A DNA stretch of 53,449 bases from an uncultured Burkholderiales bacterium (GTDB lineage Bacteria > Pseudomonadota > Gammaproteobacteria > Burkholderiales > Burkholderiaceae_C), in assembly GCA_903949285.1 (NCBI GenBank), contig CAJAYT010000137.1, forward strand, positions 1-53,449, in the 5' to 3' direction. The translations under genes were made by a program, and so were the position numbers. This document shows, piece after piece, positions 35,725 to 44,631 of this stretch (positions are counted from its first letter, which is position 1; each line of letters starts with the position of its first letter). A model generated the notes under the pieces. That model was not told the origin of the DNA, made no database searches, and worked only from the letters and a program-made list of their open reading frames with translations.

Positions 35725-37767
35725 ATGGTTGAAGCACTTCAAGATCAGGCACAATCTTTTCTAAGCCATCTTAAATTGAAGGTATCTATTGATGAACAGG
35801 CACTTCAAGGGAGCACTGATTTTGCCGAGTTACATCACAAAACGCCCCTCATCCAAGACACTCTGTCCAACTGGATACAACATATTGTAGAAGTACCCAC
35901 TCTACAGCGTAAAACACCTGGAAAATTTCTTTTAGATTTGGCAAAGACCTATGAGTTATTGCATTATCCGCTGATAGCGCAAATTTGCTGCGAGTTAATT
36001 ACAAAGAATTATCAAAGTGAACGAGAGGTGCTAAGAGATGCATACATCTATTTAGCCGAGCAACTCGAAAAACAAGGGGAACCCCTACAGGCAGTCCACA
36101 CCTACCAAAAATTGAATGAACTGGATTTAGATAAGCATATTGCATTCAACCGAATTGGACTGGTTTTCATGTCTATTCATGAATTCGAGCAAGCTTTGAT
36201 AAATTTTGAGCGATCCCTACAGATTGATCCCCATTACCTCCAGGCTCAAATCAATATGGGCGTTGCTCACCAAAGTAAGGGGCGCTATCCAAGAGCCATC
36301 CAATGCTTTGAAGCTGTGATATCCAAAGACCCTGCGCAGGTCAATGCCCACTACAACCTAGGGATAGCCTACTTTTGTATCCAGTCCTATGATCTCTCTC
36401 TCGAGTCCCTAAATAACGCGCTCAAGCTCAACCCGCTTCTCTTAGACGCACACTACAACAAGGGTGTGGTTTATAGTCAATTAAAAAATCATCCATTAGC
36501 CATCTATTGTTACAACACAGTCATTGCCTCGGATCCAAAATACTTACTGGCGCATTACAACCTTGGAGTTTGTTACTTTGAGCTCCTAGATTACGCTCAA
36601 GCACTCACGTGTTACGAAAAAGCACTTGAAATTGATCCAGAGCATATTCGCTCACATTGGAACCTAGCACACTGTTATTTGATATTGGGGGATCTTGAGA
36701 AGGGCCTGCGCCACTACGAGTGGCGATGGAGGCACAACGAACTCCAAAACAAACAAAAACAAAGAGAGTTCGTAAAACCACTTTGGATGGGTCAGCTGAC
36801 TCTAACTGGCAAAAGCATACTCCTTCATGCAGAGCAAGGGTTTGGCGATACGCTGCAATTTATTCGCTATGCCATCCATCTAGGGCAATCAGCTGCAAAA
36901 GTAATTATTGAAGTGCAACCTGCACTGAAATCTCTCATCGCCATGTCGTTCCTGGGTGGGGGGGCGCTGGATCACTCTGGTGTGTCCTGTACGGATTGGA
37001 CCGTTATTGCAAGAGGCGAGGAGATCCCCCCCTATGACTTGCACTGCCCTTTGATGAGCTTGCCCTTCGCTCTTGGATTCAAAAGCGTATCGGAATGCTC
37101 AGGCACTGCGCCTCCTTATTTAAGAGTCGACGACGGACTAAGAGAGCTTTGGGCATACAAGTTAGAATTTTTATTGCAGCAAAAAAACCTCATAGACTCA
37201 CCCGAAAACTCTAAGTTACCCATACGTGATTCACAAGACCGCACAACCAAATTGACCTCTCTGTGCAGACGTCCTCGCATTGGTCTGGTTTGGTCCAGTG
37301 GATACAGAGAGGATCAAAGCGAGACCTGGGAAATCAACAAAGAGCGTAATCTTCATTTAAGGGATCTTGAGGAGCTTTTGCAACTACCCTTTGACTGGGT
37401 TAGTCTTCAAATAGGAAAGATCCCTAACCAAGAATTACATGACCTAAACCAAAGCGGCTGGCGCGGTAGGGGTTTACTTGATTTAAGTACTGAAATCAAG
37501 AGCTTTGCAGATACCGCGGCTATTGCTCAAAACCTGGATTTAATCATCACCGTAGACACCTCCACCGCACACCTTTGTGGCGCCCTTGGACTTAAAACAT
37601 GGATATTATTAAAATCCAACGCATGTTGGCGCTGGTTCTTACAAACTGAGCAATCCCCTTTTTATCCGAGCGCCCGCTTGCTAAGGCAAACCCAAAAAGG
37701 AGATTGGAGTGATGCACTTCTCCACATGCACACGGAGTTAGAGGCACTGCTGGCTGAGCAAAATTAA
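35725..37767 (+). CDS. TPR-repeat protein with GT9-like C-terminal domain
   Basis: 680 residues. About seven tetratricopeptide repeats occupy roughly residues 85-340 (for example AFNRIGLVFMSIHEFEQALINFERSLQIDPHY and AHYNLGVCYFELLDYAQALTCYEKALEIDPEH). The C-terminal half (about 370-670) resembles the ADP-heptose/O-GlcNAc-transferase-like fold, with LHAEQGFGDTLQFIRYA and DLIITVDTSTAHLCGALGLKTWILL. Such proteins are annotated as TPR or sulphotransferase/glycosyltransferase-like. Cytoplasmic, with no signal peptide. Substrate unknown. Confidence 0.85.
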   Translation: MVEALQDQAQSFLSHLKLKVSIDEQALQGSTDFAELHHKTPLIQDTLSNWIQHIVEVPTLQRKTPGKFLLDLAKTYELLHYPLIAQICCELITKNYQSEREVLRDAYIYLAEQLEKQGEPLQAVHTYQKLNELDLDKHIAFNRIGLVFMSIHEFEQALINFERSLQIDPHYLQAQINMGVAHQSKGRYPRAIQCFEAVISKDPAQVNAHYNLGIAYFCIQSYDLSLESLNNALKLNPLLLDAHYNKGVVYSQLKNHPLAIYCYNTVIASDPKYLLAHYNLGVCYFELLDYAQALTCYEKALEIDPEHIRSHWNLAHCYLILGDLEKGLRHYEWRWRHNELQNKQKQREFVKPLWMGQLTLTGKSILLHAEQGFGDTLQFIRYAIHLGQSAAKVIIEVQPALKSLIAMSFLGGGALDHSGVSCTDWTVIARGEEIPPYDLHCPLMSLPFALGFKSVSECSGTAPPYLRVDDGLRELWAYKLEFLLQQKNLIDSPENSKLPIRDSQDRTTKLTSLCRRPRIGLVWSSGYREDQSETWEINKERNLHLRDLEELLQLPFDWVSLQIGKIPNQELHDLNQSGWRGRGLLDLSTEIKSFADTAAIAQNLDLIITVDTSTAHLCGALGLKTWILLKSNACWRWFLQTEQSPFYPSARLLRQTQKGDWSDALLHMHTELEALLAEQN

Positions 37768-37863
37768 TTGCTCAGTAAATGGGCTATGCCACCTCACATC
37801 CGAATTGAAAATAATCTTGAGATACCCCTCTCAAAGAGCTAAGGTTTTATTAGCACTCAAAAA

Positions 37864-37886
37864 AAGTGCGCCACATGGGCGCACTT
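37864..37886 (-). terminator. Rho-independent terminator of the TRAP binding-protein gene
   Basis: AAGTGCGCC/GGCGCACTT stem with a 5-nt loop and a run of T on the minus strand after it; 25 bp beyond the stop at 37911. Confidence 0.9.
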
Positions 37887-37910
37887 AGAAGGCAGTCTAA
37901 GATATCTATA

Positions 37911-38924
37911 TTAAGACAATTTACCCGTATATTTTTCAAGCTGACTCCAAGCCTCATCACCGAACTTTTTATGCCAATCGGCGTAAAACCCGGATGCACG
38001 TAACTTCGCTCTAAAGGCATCAATTTGTACGTCGTTGAAGATCATCCCTTTTGACTTCAAATCAGCTTGTAAATTATCATTGAGTTTGCGAACCTCTGCG
38101 CGCTGAAGTAAAGCAAATTCAGCCACCAACTTAGTCATCAACGCCTGTAAATCAGCTGGGAAACGCTCAAAGAGTTTCTTATTACCCATAAACCAATAGC
38201 CATCCCACATATGCCCAGTCATTGAGCAGTACTTCTGTACTTCATTGAGCTTGGCTGTAGATACGATAGCCAGTGGATTTTCTTGGCCTTCAACAACTTT
38301 GGTTTGCAGGGCAGAGTACACCTCAGCAAAATTCAAAGGAGTCGGAGACGCCTCCAAGGCCTTGAACATCGACACCCACATAGGTCCCGGCGGAGTGCGA
38401 AGCTTAAGACCCTTCAAATCATCCGGAACATTAATGGGGCGAACACTATTGGTCACGTGTCTGTAACCGTTATCCCATATTTTGTCGAATGCAAAAATAC
38501 TCCCCGTTGCAGCGATCTCTTGACGAACATGGGCGCCTAAGTCCCCGTCCATTGCGCTCCAAACCTGGTTGTAATCTTTAAATGCAAAACCAACCCCGTT
38601 GATTTGAGCTGCAGGTACCAAGGTTCCCAAAATGAGAGGCGAGAGGGTCATAAAGTCCAGTGCTCCGGACCTTAGTTGTGAGAGCATATCCGTATCGTTA
38701 CCCAGTTGGTTATACGGAAATACTTGAAGATCGATACGTCCCTTGGACTCTGTTTTTAGCTTTGCTGCCATTGCAACCGCCTGGGTATTTAGCGGATGCG
38801 TAGCGGGTAAGTTGCTACCAAACTTTACACTGAACTCAACTTTTTGAGCTTTTGCTGAAGTTAGGATCCAAGGTGCGCTCAGAGTTGATGCGCCTGCAAT
38901 TAATGTACGTCTGGTTAATTTCAT
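37911..38924 (-). CDS. TRAP transporter solute-binding protein, DctP family
   Basis: 337 residues. The N-terminus (LTRRTLIAGASTLSAPWILTS) carries a twin arginine and looks like a Tat or Sec signal ending at KAQ. The mature part shows FGSNLPATHPLNTQAVAMAAKL, GRIDLQVFPYNQLGNDTDML, and LKGLKLRTPPGPMWVSMFKALEASPTPLNFAEVYSALQTKVVEGQENPL (the ligand-contact region with Arg). It binds an organic acid for a TRAP transporter, but no DctQ or DctM gene is nearby, so its partner must lie elsewhere. The ATG has GGGAG 7 nt upstream. Confidence 0.93.
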   Translation of the reverse strand: MKLTRRTLIAGASTLSAPWILTSAKAQKVEFSVKFGSNLPATHPLNTQAVAMAAKLKTESKGRIDLQVFPYNQLGNDTDMLSQLRSGALDFMTLSPLILGTLVPAAQINGVGFAFKDYNQVWSAMDGDLGAHVRQEIAATGSIFAFDKIWDNGYRHVTNSVRPINVPDDLKGLKLRTPPGPMWVSMFKALEASPTPLNFAEVYSALQTKVVEGQENPLAIVSTAKLNEVQKYCSMTGHMWDGYWFMGNKKLFERFPADLQALMTKLVAEFALLQRAEVRKLNDNLQADLKSKGMIFNDVQIDAFRAKLRASGFYADWHKKFGDEAWSQLEKYTGKLS

Positions 38925-39196
38925 AACAGTCTCCCTATTTTTTTAATTCGCCAAATATAACACGCACCTATAGACCAACCAAGGATCCAAAAGGTTTACG
39001 TCGGTTGAACTTTCGCTCTGCGAGCTTAAGTTTAACGCTCGTGTGCAACTCGTTGTCCAATAGAGAAAGTTCTTTCTCCATAGAAACCCGAGTATTCGGG
39101 TGTTCTTGTACAAAAATTCTACGAGAAAGCTCAACCGGCAAAGATGGGGGGACGCCCTATAGGATTTCGAAATGCCAGCCAAGCCTAAGCTAGGGG

Positions 39197-40333
39197 TTAC
39201 ACCAATTCCTTGGCTTTAATTTGATATCTAAAGGAGTCTGGGGAATAAGAATCAAACCTGCCCTCATTATTTTCAGCGATGGGGTACATCAAAAACCCAA
39301 TAGCCGGTCCCTGACTTTTTGGGAGCTTAACATCGTGCCCACTGTTCCAGGCCAACCAGTTGCCCTCCCAACCACCATATAAAGTTTGATAAACGGGTTT
39401 AACAATCGGATTGGAGGGTGATTTAATCCACTCAGGTGTTTCTTGTCGCATCACTTTTGCAACATCGGCTGGATCCATTGCGACCCATCCCTTCTTATTT
39501 AAATACACCTCTGCTCGGCAGTGCTGGGCACCTTTTAAACTCTCTGGGTTGCCAGAGAGCTCTTTATACCCATATGCAGAAGGTACTACCCTTATTCCGT
39601 ATAAGTCACGTGCTGGTATGCCAACCGATCTGCAAAGGCCTACAAAGAGAGCGTTGATATCAGCACATTTCCCGCCTAAATTACCTGTTTCCAACATTAA
39701 TTTGATATCCCCCTCTCCGCACCCTCTAACCTTGGGTTCGCGCCAAGCATTGGCTACAACCCACTCATAAATGGCTCTGACTTTTTGATCCTCGTTAACT
39801 GAGCCCTGCGTTATTTGTAGAGCAGTTTTCAGAACGATTCCATCTGTGGGCAAAAGTTTTGTTGATCGTGTGTAGTACCTAAGATTATCAAGTGACTCTG
39901 TTGTCCTGTTTGATTGACTAGGTCCAGCTAGATCCATTCTGCTTTGTGTTTTGACGGTACTGGTGATTTCTACAAAAGGTTTTTCAAGACCGGGAGTGAA
40001 CTCCGTCAAAAGCATTTTGATACCCTGTTCTCCGTCTGTCGTAAGGACTGTGGAGCTATTGCTTTGGTACCGATTTCCTAGCGAAATTTGCCAAGGGGAC
40101 TCAATGCTTGGAACAGGCAACCACACACGCGTAGCAGAAGTTGGTGTATCTATCTCAACTCGCGTAGTGATTTCAAAGGTACGCCATTTCCCAGGATTTG
40201 GGGTAAAGGTCCGCTCAGAGGGGGCTGCACTTGCCACGGAGGAAGATGCCTGGGATAGCGCGGAAGTGGCTAAAAATGGCGAAGAACACACTCCAAGAGC
40301 GGTCGTAAGAAATTGTCGGCGAACGGGGGTCAT
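39197..40333 (-). CDS. Exported transglutaminase-like protease-fold protein
   Basis: 378 residues. N-terminal signal with twin Arg (VRRQFLTTALGVCSS) ending near LSQA. The transglutaminase core has the Cys-His-Asp triad: C223 in GGKCADINALF, H271 in GAQHCRAEVYL and D287 in WVAMDPADV. It is preceded by an all-beta N-terminal domain with a Trp-Leu-Pro-Val-Pro motif. Family members act as periplasmic proteases or peptidoglycan-linked enzymes; substrate unknown. The ATG at 40333 has GGAGCT about 9 nt upstream. Confidence 0.88.
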   Translation of the reverse strand: MTPVRRQFLTTALGVCSSPFLATSALSQASSSVASAAPSERTFTPNPGKWRTFEITTRVEIDTPTSATRVWLPVPSIESPWQISLGNRYQSNSSTVLTTDGEQGIKMLLTEFTPGLEKPFVEITSTVKTQSRMDLAGPSQSNRTTESLDNLRYYTRSTKLLPTDGIVLKTALQITQGSVNEDQKVRAIYEWVVANAWREPKVRGCGEGDIKLMLETGNLGGKCADINALFVGLCRSVGIPARDLYGIRVVPSAYGYKELSGNPESLKGAQHCRAEVYLNKKGWVAMDPADVAKVMRQETPEWIKSPSNPIVKPVYQTLYGGWEGNWLAWNSGHDVKLPKSQGPAIGFLMYPIAENNEGRFDSYSPDSFRYQIKAKELV

Positions 40334-40476
40334 TAAAAAGAGCTCCGGATAGATTGTTAAAAACTGTCGGCGTTTACAAGAATGTTAAAAACACTCAAAA
40401 CCTCGAAGGCAGTTGGGTTAAGTGTTCACTCACATACTCATGATTGAGTAAGTCAGAATCACTTATCACCCCGTTA

Positions 40477-41055
40477 TTATCTCCGAATCTTTGAATTATT
40501 CAAGGACTGAATCCAGGACGTAACCTGAGGACTAGTCCAGTCCACATCGCCCTCAATACGCCACTGAGCAACCCCTTGGGTATCAATCAATAAAGTAGTG
40601 GGATAGATCCGTATGTCAAAGGATTGTGAGATTTCGCCCTTGGGATCCAAAACAACAGGCAAGTCCAAAGAGGTCGCAGACGTGAACCGCAGAACCTGGG
40701 ATTTTAATTGACGCACGTTTACGGTGATTACTGAAATACGATCAGGATCACTAATCTCGCTCAAGGCCTGCAGGGTAGGTAGCTCAGCCAGACATGGAGC
40801 ACACCAAGTAGCCCAAAAATTGATAATGACAACTTTACCCAATTGATTCTTTGAGCTCCAGTTGCCCCCTTGCATATCAGTCCAGGTATAAGTCGGCACT
40901 GGTAGTTTTTTGGGCCAAGGCGTTCGGCTATATTGGGCTTGTATGCTCAAAGGAAGAAAGCAAATGAAGAAAAGAACAGACAAGTGAGAACACAAACGCG
41001 CCCGTGAACTTGGCGTCCATAAAAGGGGCTTAAAAAAAATACCGGAATCTTTCAT
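40477..41055 (-). CDS. TlpA-type thioredoxin-like periplasmic protein
   Basis: 192 residues. Basic N-terminus followed by a signal segment (about 25-40, LFFICFLPLSIQA). The thioredoxin fold has the redox pair C85/C88 in WATWCAPCLAELP and the cis-proline region IRIYPTTLLID. It likely reduces periplasmic disulphides, for example in cytochrome c maturation. It is 143 bp upstream of the transglutaminase gene in the same direction and may share its transcript, but this is not established. Confidence 0.9.
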   Translation of the reverse strand: MKDSGIFFKPLLWTPSSRARLCSHLSVLFFICFLPLSIQAQYSRTPWPKKLPVPTYTWTDMQGGNWSSKNQLGKVVIINFWATWCAPCLAELPTLQALSEISDPDRISVITVNVRQLKSQVLRFTSATSLDLPVVLDPKGEISQSFDIRIYPTTLLIDTQGVAQWRIEGDVDWTSPQVTSWIQSLNNSKIRR

Positions 41056-41209
41056 TGCTTAATGCTTCGTTAAAAGGATGGACGCATGGACAGTTGCAAA
41101 CTCAATAGCACTATGATATTAAATTGATTTCGTCTACACTTGAATGTAACATTATTTCCAAAATTTTCGCTTTAGCCAAGATTTCCTATCATTCAAAAAA
41201 TTACCATTT

Positions 41210-43408
41210 GTGCTTAATCAAAAAAATACTCTTTTAACAGAGAGAGAATGGATCATCAAAACGTCAGCAGTGTTAAATCGCGATGGATTCACGGTGGGTG
41301 TACGAGCGTTCCTAGCTCTATCCATCGTGTTTTTAATTCACTGGTTGGTGAACTGGCAAACCGAATTGTTACCAGTCATGCTGGGGGTTATAGCAAGTGC
41401 GCTGACGGAAACTGACGATCATTGGCATGCACGTCTGCGCTCGCAAATCATTGCAATTACAACTTTCTCAGCAGTATCCTTAGCTGTATGGTTTAGTTTG
41501 CCATGGCCTACGCTTTTGGCTATAGTGATAACTGTTTCAGCTTTTACACTCACTTTGATGGGTGCAATAGGAGAGCGATACCGAGCAATATCATTTGGCG
41601 CTTTAGTTCTTGTTTTGTATACTGCTTTGTCTGCGCACTCAAGCCGTGAATTAGCTAGCGCTTCAATACCGTTGCTGTTGATAGGCGCCATTTGGTACGG
41701 ATTTATTTCTGTCATTTGGTTTGCTTTACTTCCCCAACAGCCGGTAAATATTCGATTAGCAAAACTGTACGCATTACTTGGCGAATATCTCCAGCTTAAG
41801 GCTAAATTGCTTGAGCCCATCCGAGAGGTTGATCAAACCGAGCAGCGAATGGCATTGATACTGCACAACGGACGTGTTGTAAATGCTTTAAATTCAACTA
41901 AAGCGAGTTTGCTGAGCCGAATGCAACCAGGCAAAGATTCTGAGTGGCTAAAACTGGCGCTACATCAATACTTAGTCGCACAAGATATTCACGAAAGAAC
42001 AAGTTCGTCGCACGAGGAATACCAAGTTCTTGCGAAAGTGTTCTTTCATTCTGACGTTCTATATCGTTGTCAAAGGGTACTTATATTATTAGGCAAGCAG
42101 GCTCTGACATTTTCAAATTCAATACAGTCGGGCTCCAAACCCGTCCATCACGGAGTTACAAAACGCGCAATTGAGGATCTTAACTCTGCAATCAAAAATA
42201 TTGAGGAAGTTAAAGACACCAAAGGGCAATTAAATGCCCTGCTTGCAGTAAGAGATAACCTAACTTCGATGGCCTCTGTAATATCCCAAGTATTCATGGC
42301 TCCAAAGATAGACCTCAATCAAGATTTACTAGACCGGGAACCCACTAATTTTAGTGAGGCGTGGTTACGAATTAAAAGGAATGTAACTCTTGAATCGCCC
42401 CTATTCAGACACTCATTGCGTTTGAGTTGCTCACTTTTAATTGGATTTTGCATCATGCAAATAATGCATGATCACCTGGGGTACTGGATATTGCTAACCA
42501 TTGTATTTGTAAGCCAGCAACAATATGCAGCAACCCATAAGAGACTCGTTCAAAGAGCACTGGGTACGGCACAGGGTTTAGCTGTTGGATGGGCTATGAC
42601 GCGGCTTTTTGACGCAACATTTGCGCAGTCTGCCTTAATTGTGATCTTAGGGGCAGTTTTTTTTGGAACGCGCCACACACGCTACATATTAGCAACGGCA
42701 GCAATTACTGCACTTTTGGTTGTTAGTTTTCATCAAATTGGGTTGCAACAAGAACTATTCCCAGCTAGATTGTGGGACACACTAATTGGTTGTGCCATAG
42801 CAGGGATGGCAGCTTGGTTAGTCATTCCCAATTGGCAATGGCGGTTGTGGCCCAAATTAGCAGCTACTTCCCTTAGCTCACAAGCAAACTATCTAGAGGA
42901 AATAATACACCAATATCAGCTGGGCAAGCAGGAACATCTGACCTATCGATTTGTTCGCCGAGATGCGCACAATGCCGATGCAGCCTTATCAAACTCTTAC
43001 TCTGCAATGCTTAAGGAGCCCCAAAATGTGCAGCATCAAGTAAACGAACATGGTGAGTTTCTAATAGCCTCACACACTTTACTTAACTATCTGTCCGCTC
43101 TAGGAGCACATCGTAATGAGTGCAATGAACAACCAATATCAAATGTTTTATTGAACGCATCACAGCAACTACATACATTGCTTAAGAGTTTAGCAATTGC
43201 AGTTGAGCACTCCAAGCGAATTGATCTCCAGAGTTTATTTGATTTAATGAATACACTAGAAATCAAACTCATCGAATTAGAAAAGAATTCAACGCATACA
43301 AATAACGTGGATCAACTGTTGAATAAGCAATTAGAACTTTGCTTGAGCGTCTTACCCAACATTGCAAAGCAAATTGCTATCATCAACAATTACGATCTGA
43401 CGTTATAA
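41210..43408 (+). CDS. FUSC family inner-membrane protein (YccS/AaeB-like)
   Basis: 732 residues. Two blocks of transmembrane helices (about 25-180 and 395-550) separated and followed by cytoplasmic helical domains, the YccS layout. The second block has LRLSCSLLIGFCIMQIMHDHLGYWILLTIVFVSQQQYAATHKRLVQRALGT, the FUSC hallmark. It probably exports aromatic acids or similar compounds; this is inference from AaeB. The start is GTG at 41210; no upstream ATG fits. AT-richer than genes to the left. Confidence 0.9.
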   Translation: MLNQKNTLLTEREWIIKTSAVLNRDGFTVGVRAFLALSIVFLIHWLVNWQTELLPVMLGVIASALTETDDHWHARLRSQIIAITTFSAVSLAVWFSLPWPTLLAIVITVSAFTLTLMGAIGERYRAISFGALVLVLYTALSAHSSRELASASIPLLLIGAIWYGFISVIWFALLPQQPVNIRLAKLYALLGEYLQLKAKLLEPIREVDQTEQRMALILHNGRVVNALNSTKASLLSRMQPGKDSEWLKLALHQYLVAQDIHERTSSSHEEYQVLAKVFFHSDVLYRCQRVLILLGKQALTFSNSIQSGSKPVHHGVTKRAIEDLNSAIKNIEEVKDTKGQLNALLAVRDNLTSMASVISQVFMAPKIDLNQDLLDREPTNFSEAWLRIKRNVTLESPLFRHSLRLSCSLLIGFCIMQIMHDHLGYWILLTIVFVSQQQYAATHKRLVQRALGTAQGLAVGWAMTRLFDATFAQSALIVILGAVFFGTRHTRYILATAAITALLVVSFHQIGLQQELFPARLWDTLIGCAIAGMAAWLVIPNWQWRLWPKLAATSLSSQANYLEEIIHQYQLGKQEHLTYRFVRRDAHNADAALSNSYSAMLKEPQNVQHQVNEHGEFLIASHTLLNYLSALGAHRNECNEQPISNVLLNASQQLHTLLKSLAIAVEHSKRIDLQSLFDLMNTLEIKLIELEKNSTHTNNVDQLLNKQLELCLSVLPNIAKQIAIINNYDLTL

Positions 43409-43492
43409 GCATCAACTTTCCAAATCGCTCAATTCAATAACGGACAGTATATTTGCATTTAATTAAATATCAGCACTCAAAAGTTGATGGGT

Positions 43493-44458
43493 CTAATCAA
43501 GAGAAATATTTGAGCTCTTGATTATTCCAGAGTACCTTTTAATATCCTGTTCAGTAGCTTTTATGACATCACTAGCAGATCCAATCCACGGCTCAAGCCC
43601 AAAAACTGAAAGCTTCTCGCGAACTTCAGCATCAGATAGTGCTTTCATAATACTTTGATTGATTTTCTCATTGACTAACTTTGGAGTACCTTTTGGACCA
43701 AATACAGCCACCCAAGTTCTCAATTCAAAACCTGAAATATTACTCGCCTCTGAAACTGTAGGTACATCCTGATAGCCTTGCATACGTTGAGAGCCAGCAT
43801 AGGCTAGGAATCTAACTTTTTTAGATTGATATAGCGAACTGACTGTAGCTGCTGTACCGAAAGCCCAGTCAACTTCTCCTGTAGATACTGCCGTATAAAG
43901 CATTGGCATTTCTTTAAACGGCACATGAGTCATTTGGGTGTGAGTAGCGCCTTCAAGCATTGCAGCGCCTAAATGCCCAACGCTGCCAATACCCCAACTT
44001 CCATATGTCAAACGACTATTTTTCTCTTTTGCAGCGTTGATTAAATCATTTAACGTTTTGTACGGAGAATTCATGCCCACAACTACGAAGAATTTGGTTG
44101 TGTACAGTGTTGATAAAGGCTCGAAATCAGCAATGGGATCGAATGGCATTTGCTTATATAGCAATGGCTGCAAAGCAATATGCGTGGTATCTAGGGTTGC
44201 AAAGGTATATCCATCAGGGGATGCTCGTTTGATATCAGTTTCTGCAAGCCAACCGTTGGCTCCAGGCTTATTGTCGAGCATGACTTGCTGCCCCCACTCT
44301 TTCGCAAGCTTATCGCCAACTATGCGCATGACCATATCAGGCCCACTGCCAGCTGAAAATGGAACTACAACTCGGGTAGTTTTAATAGGAAAATTTTGTG
44401 CCCAACCCCAAATGGGTAATGAAATTAAAATTAATAATCTTAAAATGAACTTGTTCAT
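43493..44458 (-). CDS. Bug/TctC-family solute-binding protein
   Basis: 321 residues with signal peptide ending at WGWAQ (about 21). Shows FPIKTTRVVVPFSAGSGPDMVMRIVGDKLAKEWGQQVMLDNKPGANG, LTYGSWGIGSVGHLGAAMLEG, and HVPFKEMPMLYTAVSTGEVDWAFGTAATV. Divergent from the FAD monooxygenase at 44632, which suggests uptake of an aromatic substrate for it (inference). No TctAB nearby. It converges with the FUSC gene. Confidence 0.93.
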   Translation of the reverse strand: MNKFILRLLILISLPIWGWAQNFPIKTTRVVVPFSAGSGPDMVMRIVGDKLAKEWGQQVMLDNKPGANGWLAETDIKRASPDGYTFATLDTTHIALQPLLYKQMPFDPIADFEPLSTLYTTKFFVVVGMNSPYKTLNDLINAAKEKNSRLTYGSWGIGSVGHLGAAMLEGATHTQMTHVPFKEMPMLYTAVSTGEVDWAFGTAATVSSLYQSKKVRFLAYAGSQRMQGYQDVPTVSEASNISGFELRTWVAVFGPKGTPKLVNEKINQSIMKALSDAEVREKLSVFGLEPWIGSASDVIKATEQDIKRYSGIIKSSNISLD

Positions 44459-44631
44459 AGATACTATTTACTCTTTTTTTGTTGATATACCCAAGATTTT
44501 TGAATGAAATCCAAATGTTAAACTCAACTAATAAACCAATGTTTTTAGACGTATACATCACTATCTTTGATAGATAATTATTTATACATCAACCACTTGA
44601 CTAATTTAACTTATATTTGAGGCCTCATGAC

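Noticed and set aside
43410..43489. Inverted repeat CATCAACTTT/AAAGTTGATG between the FUSC and Bug genes
   Set aside because: A 10-bp match, but the loop is about 60 nt and no T tract follows, so a terminator cannot be claimed.
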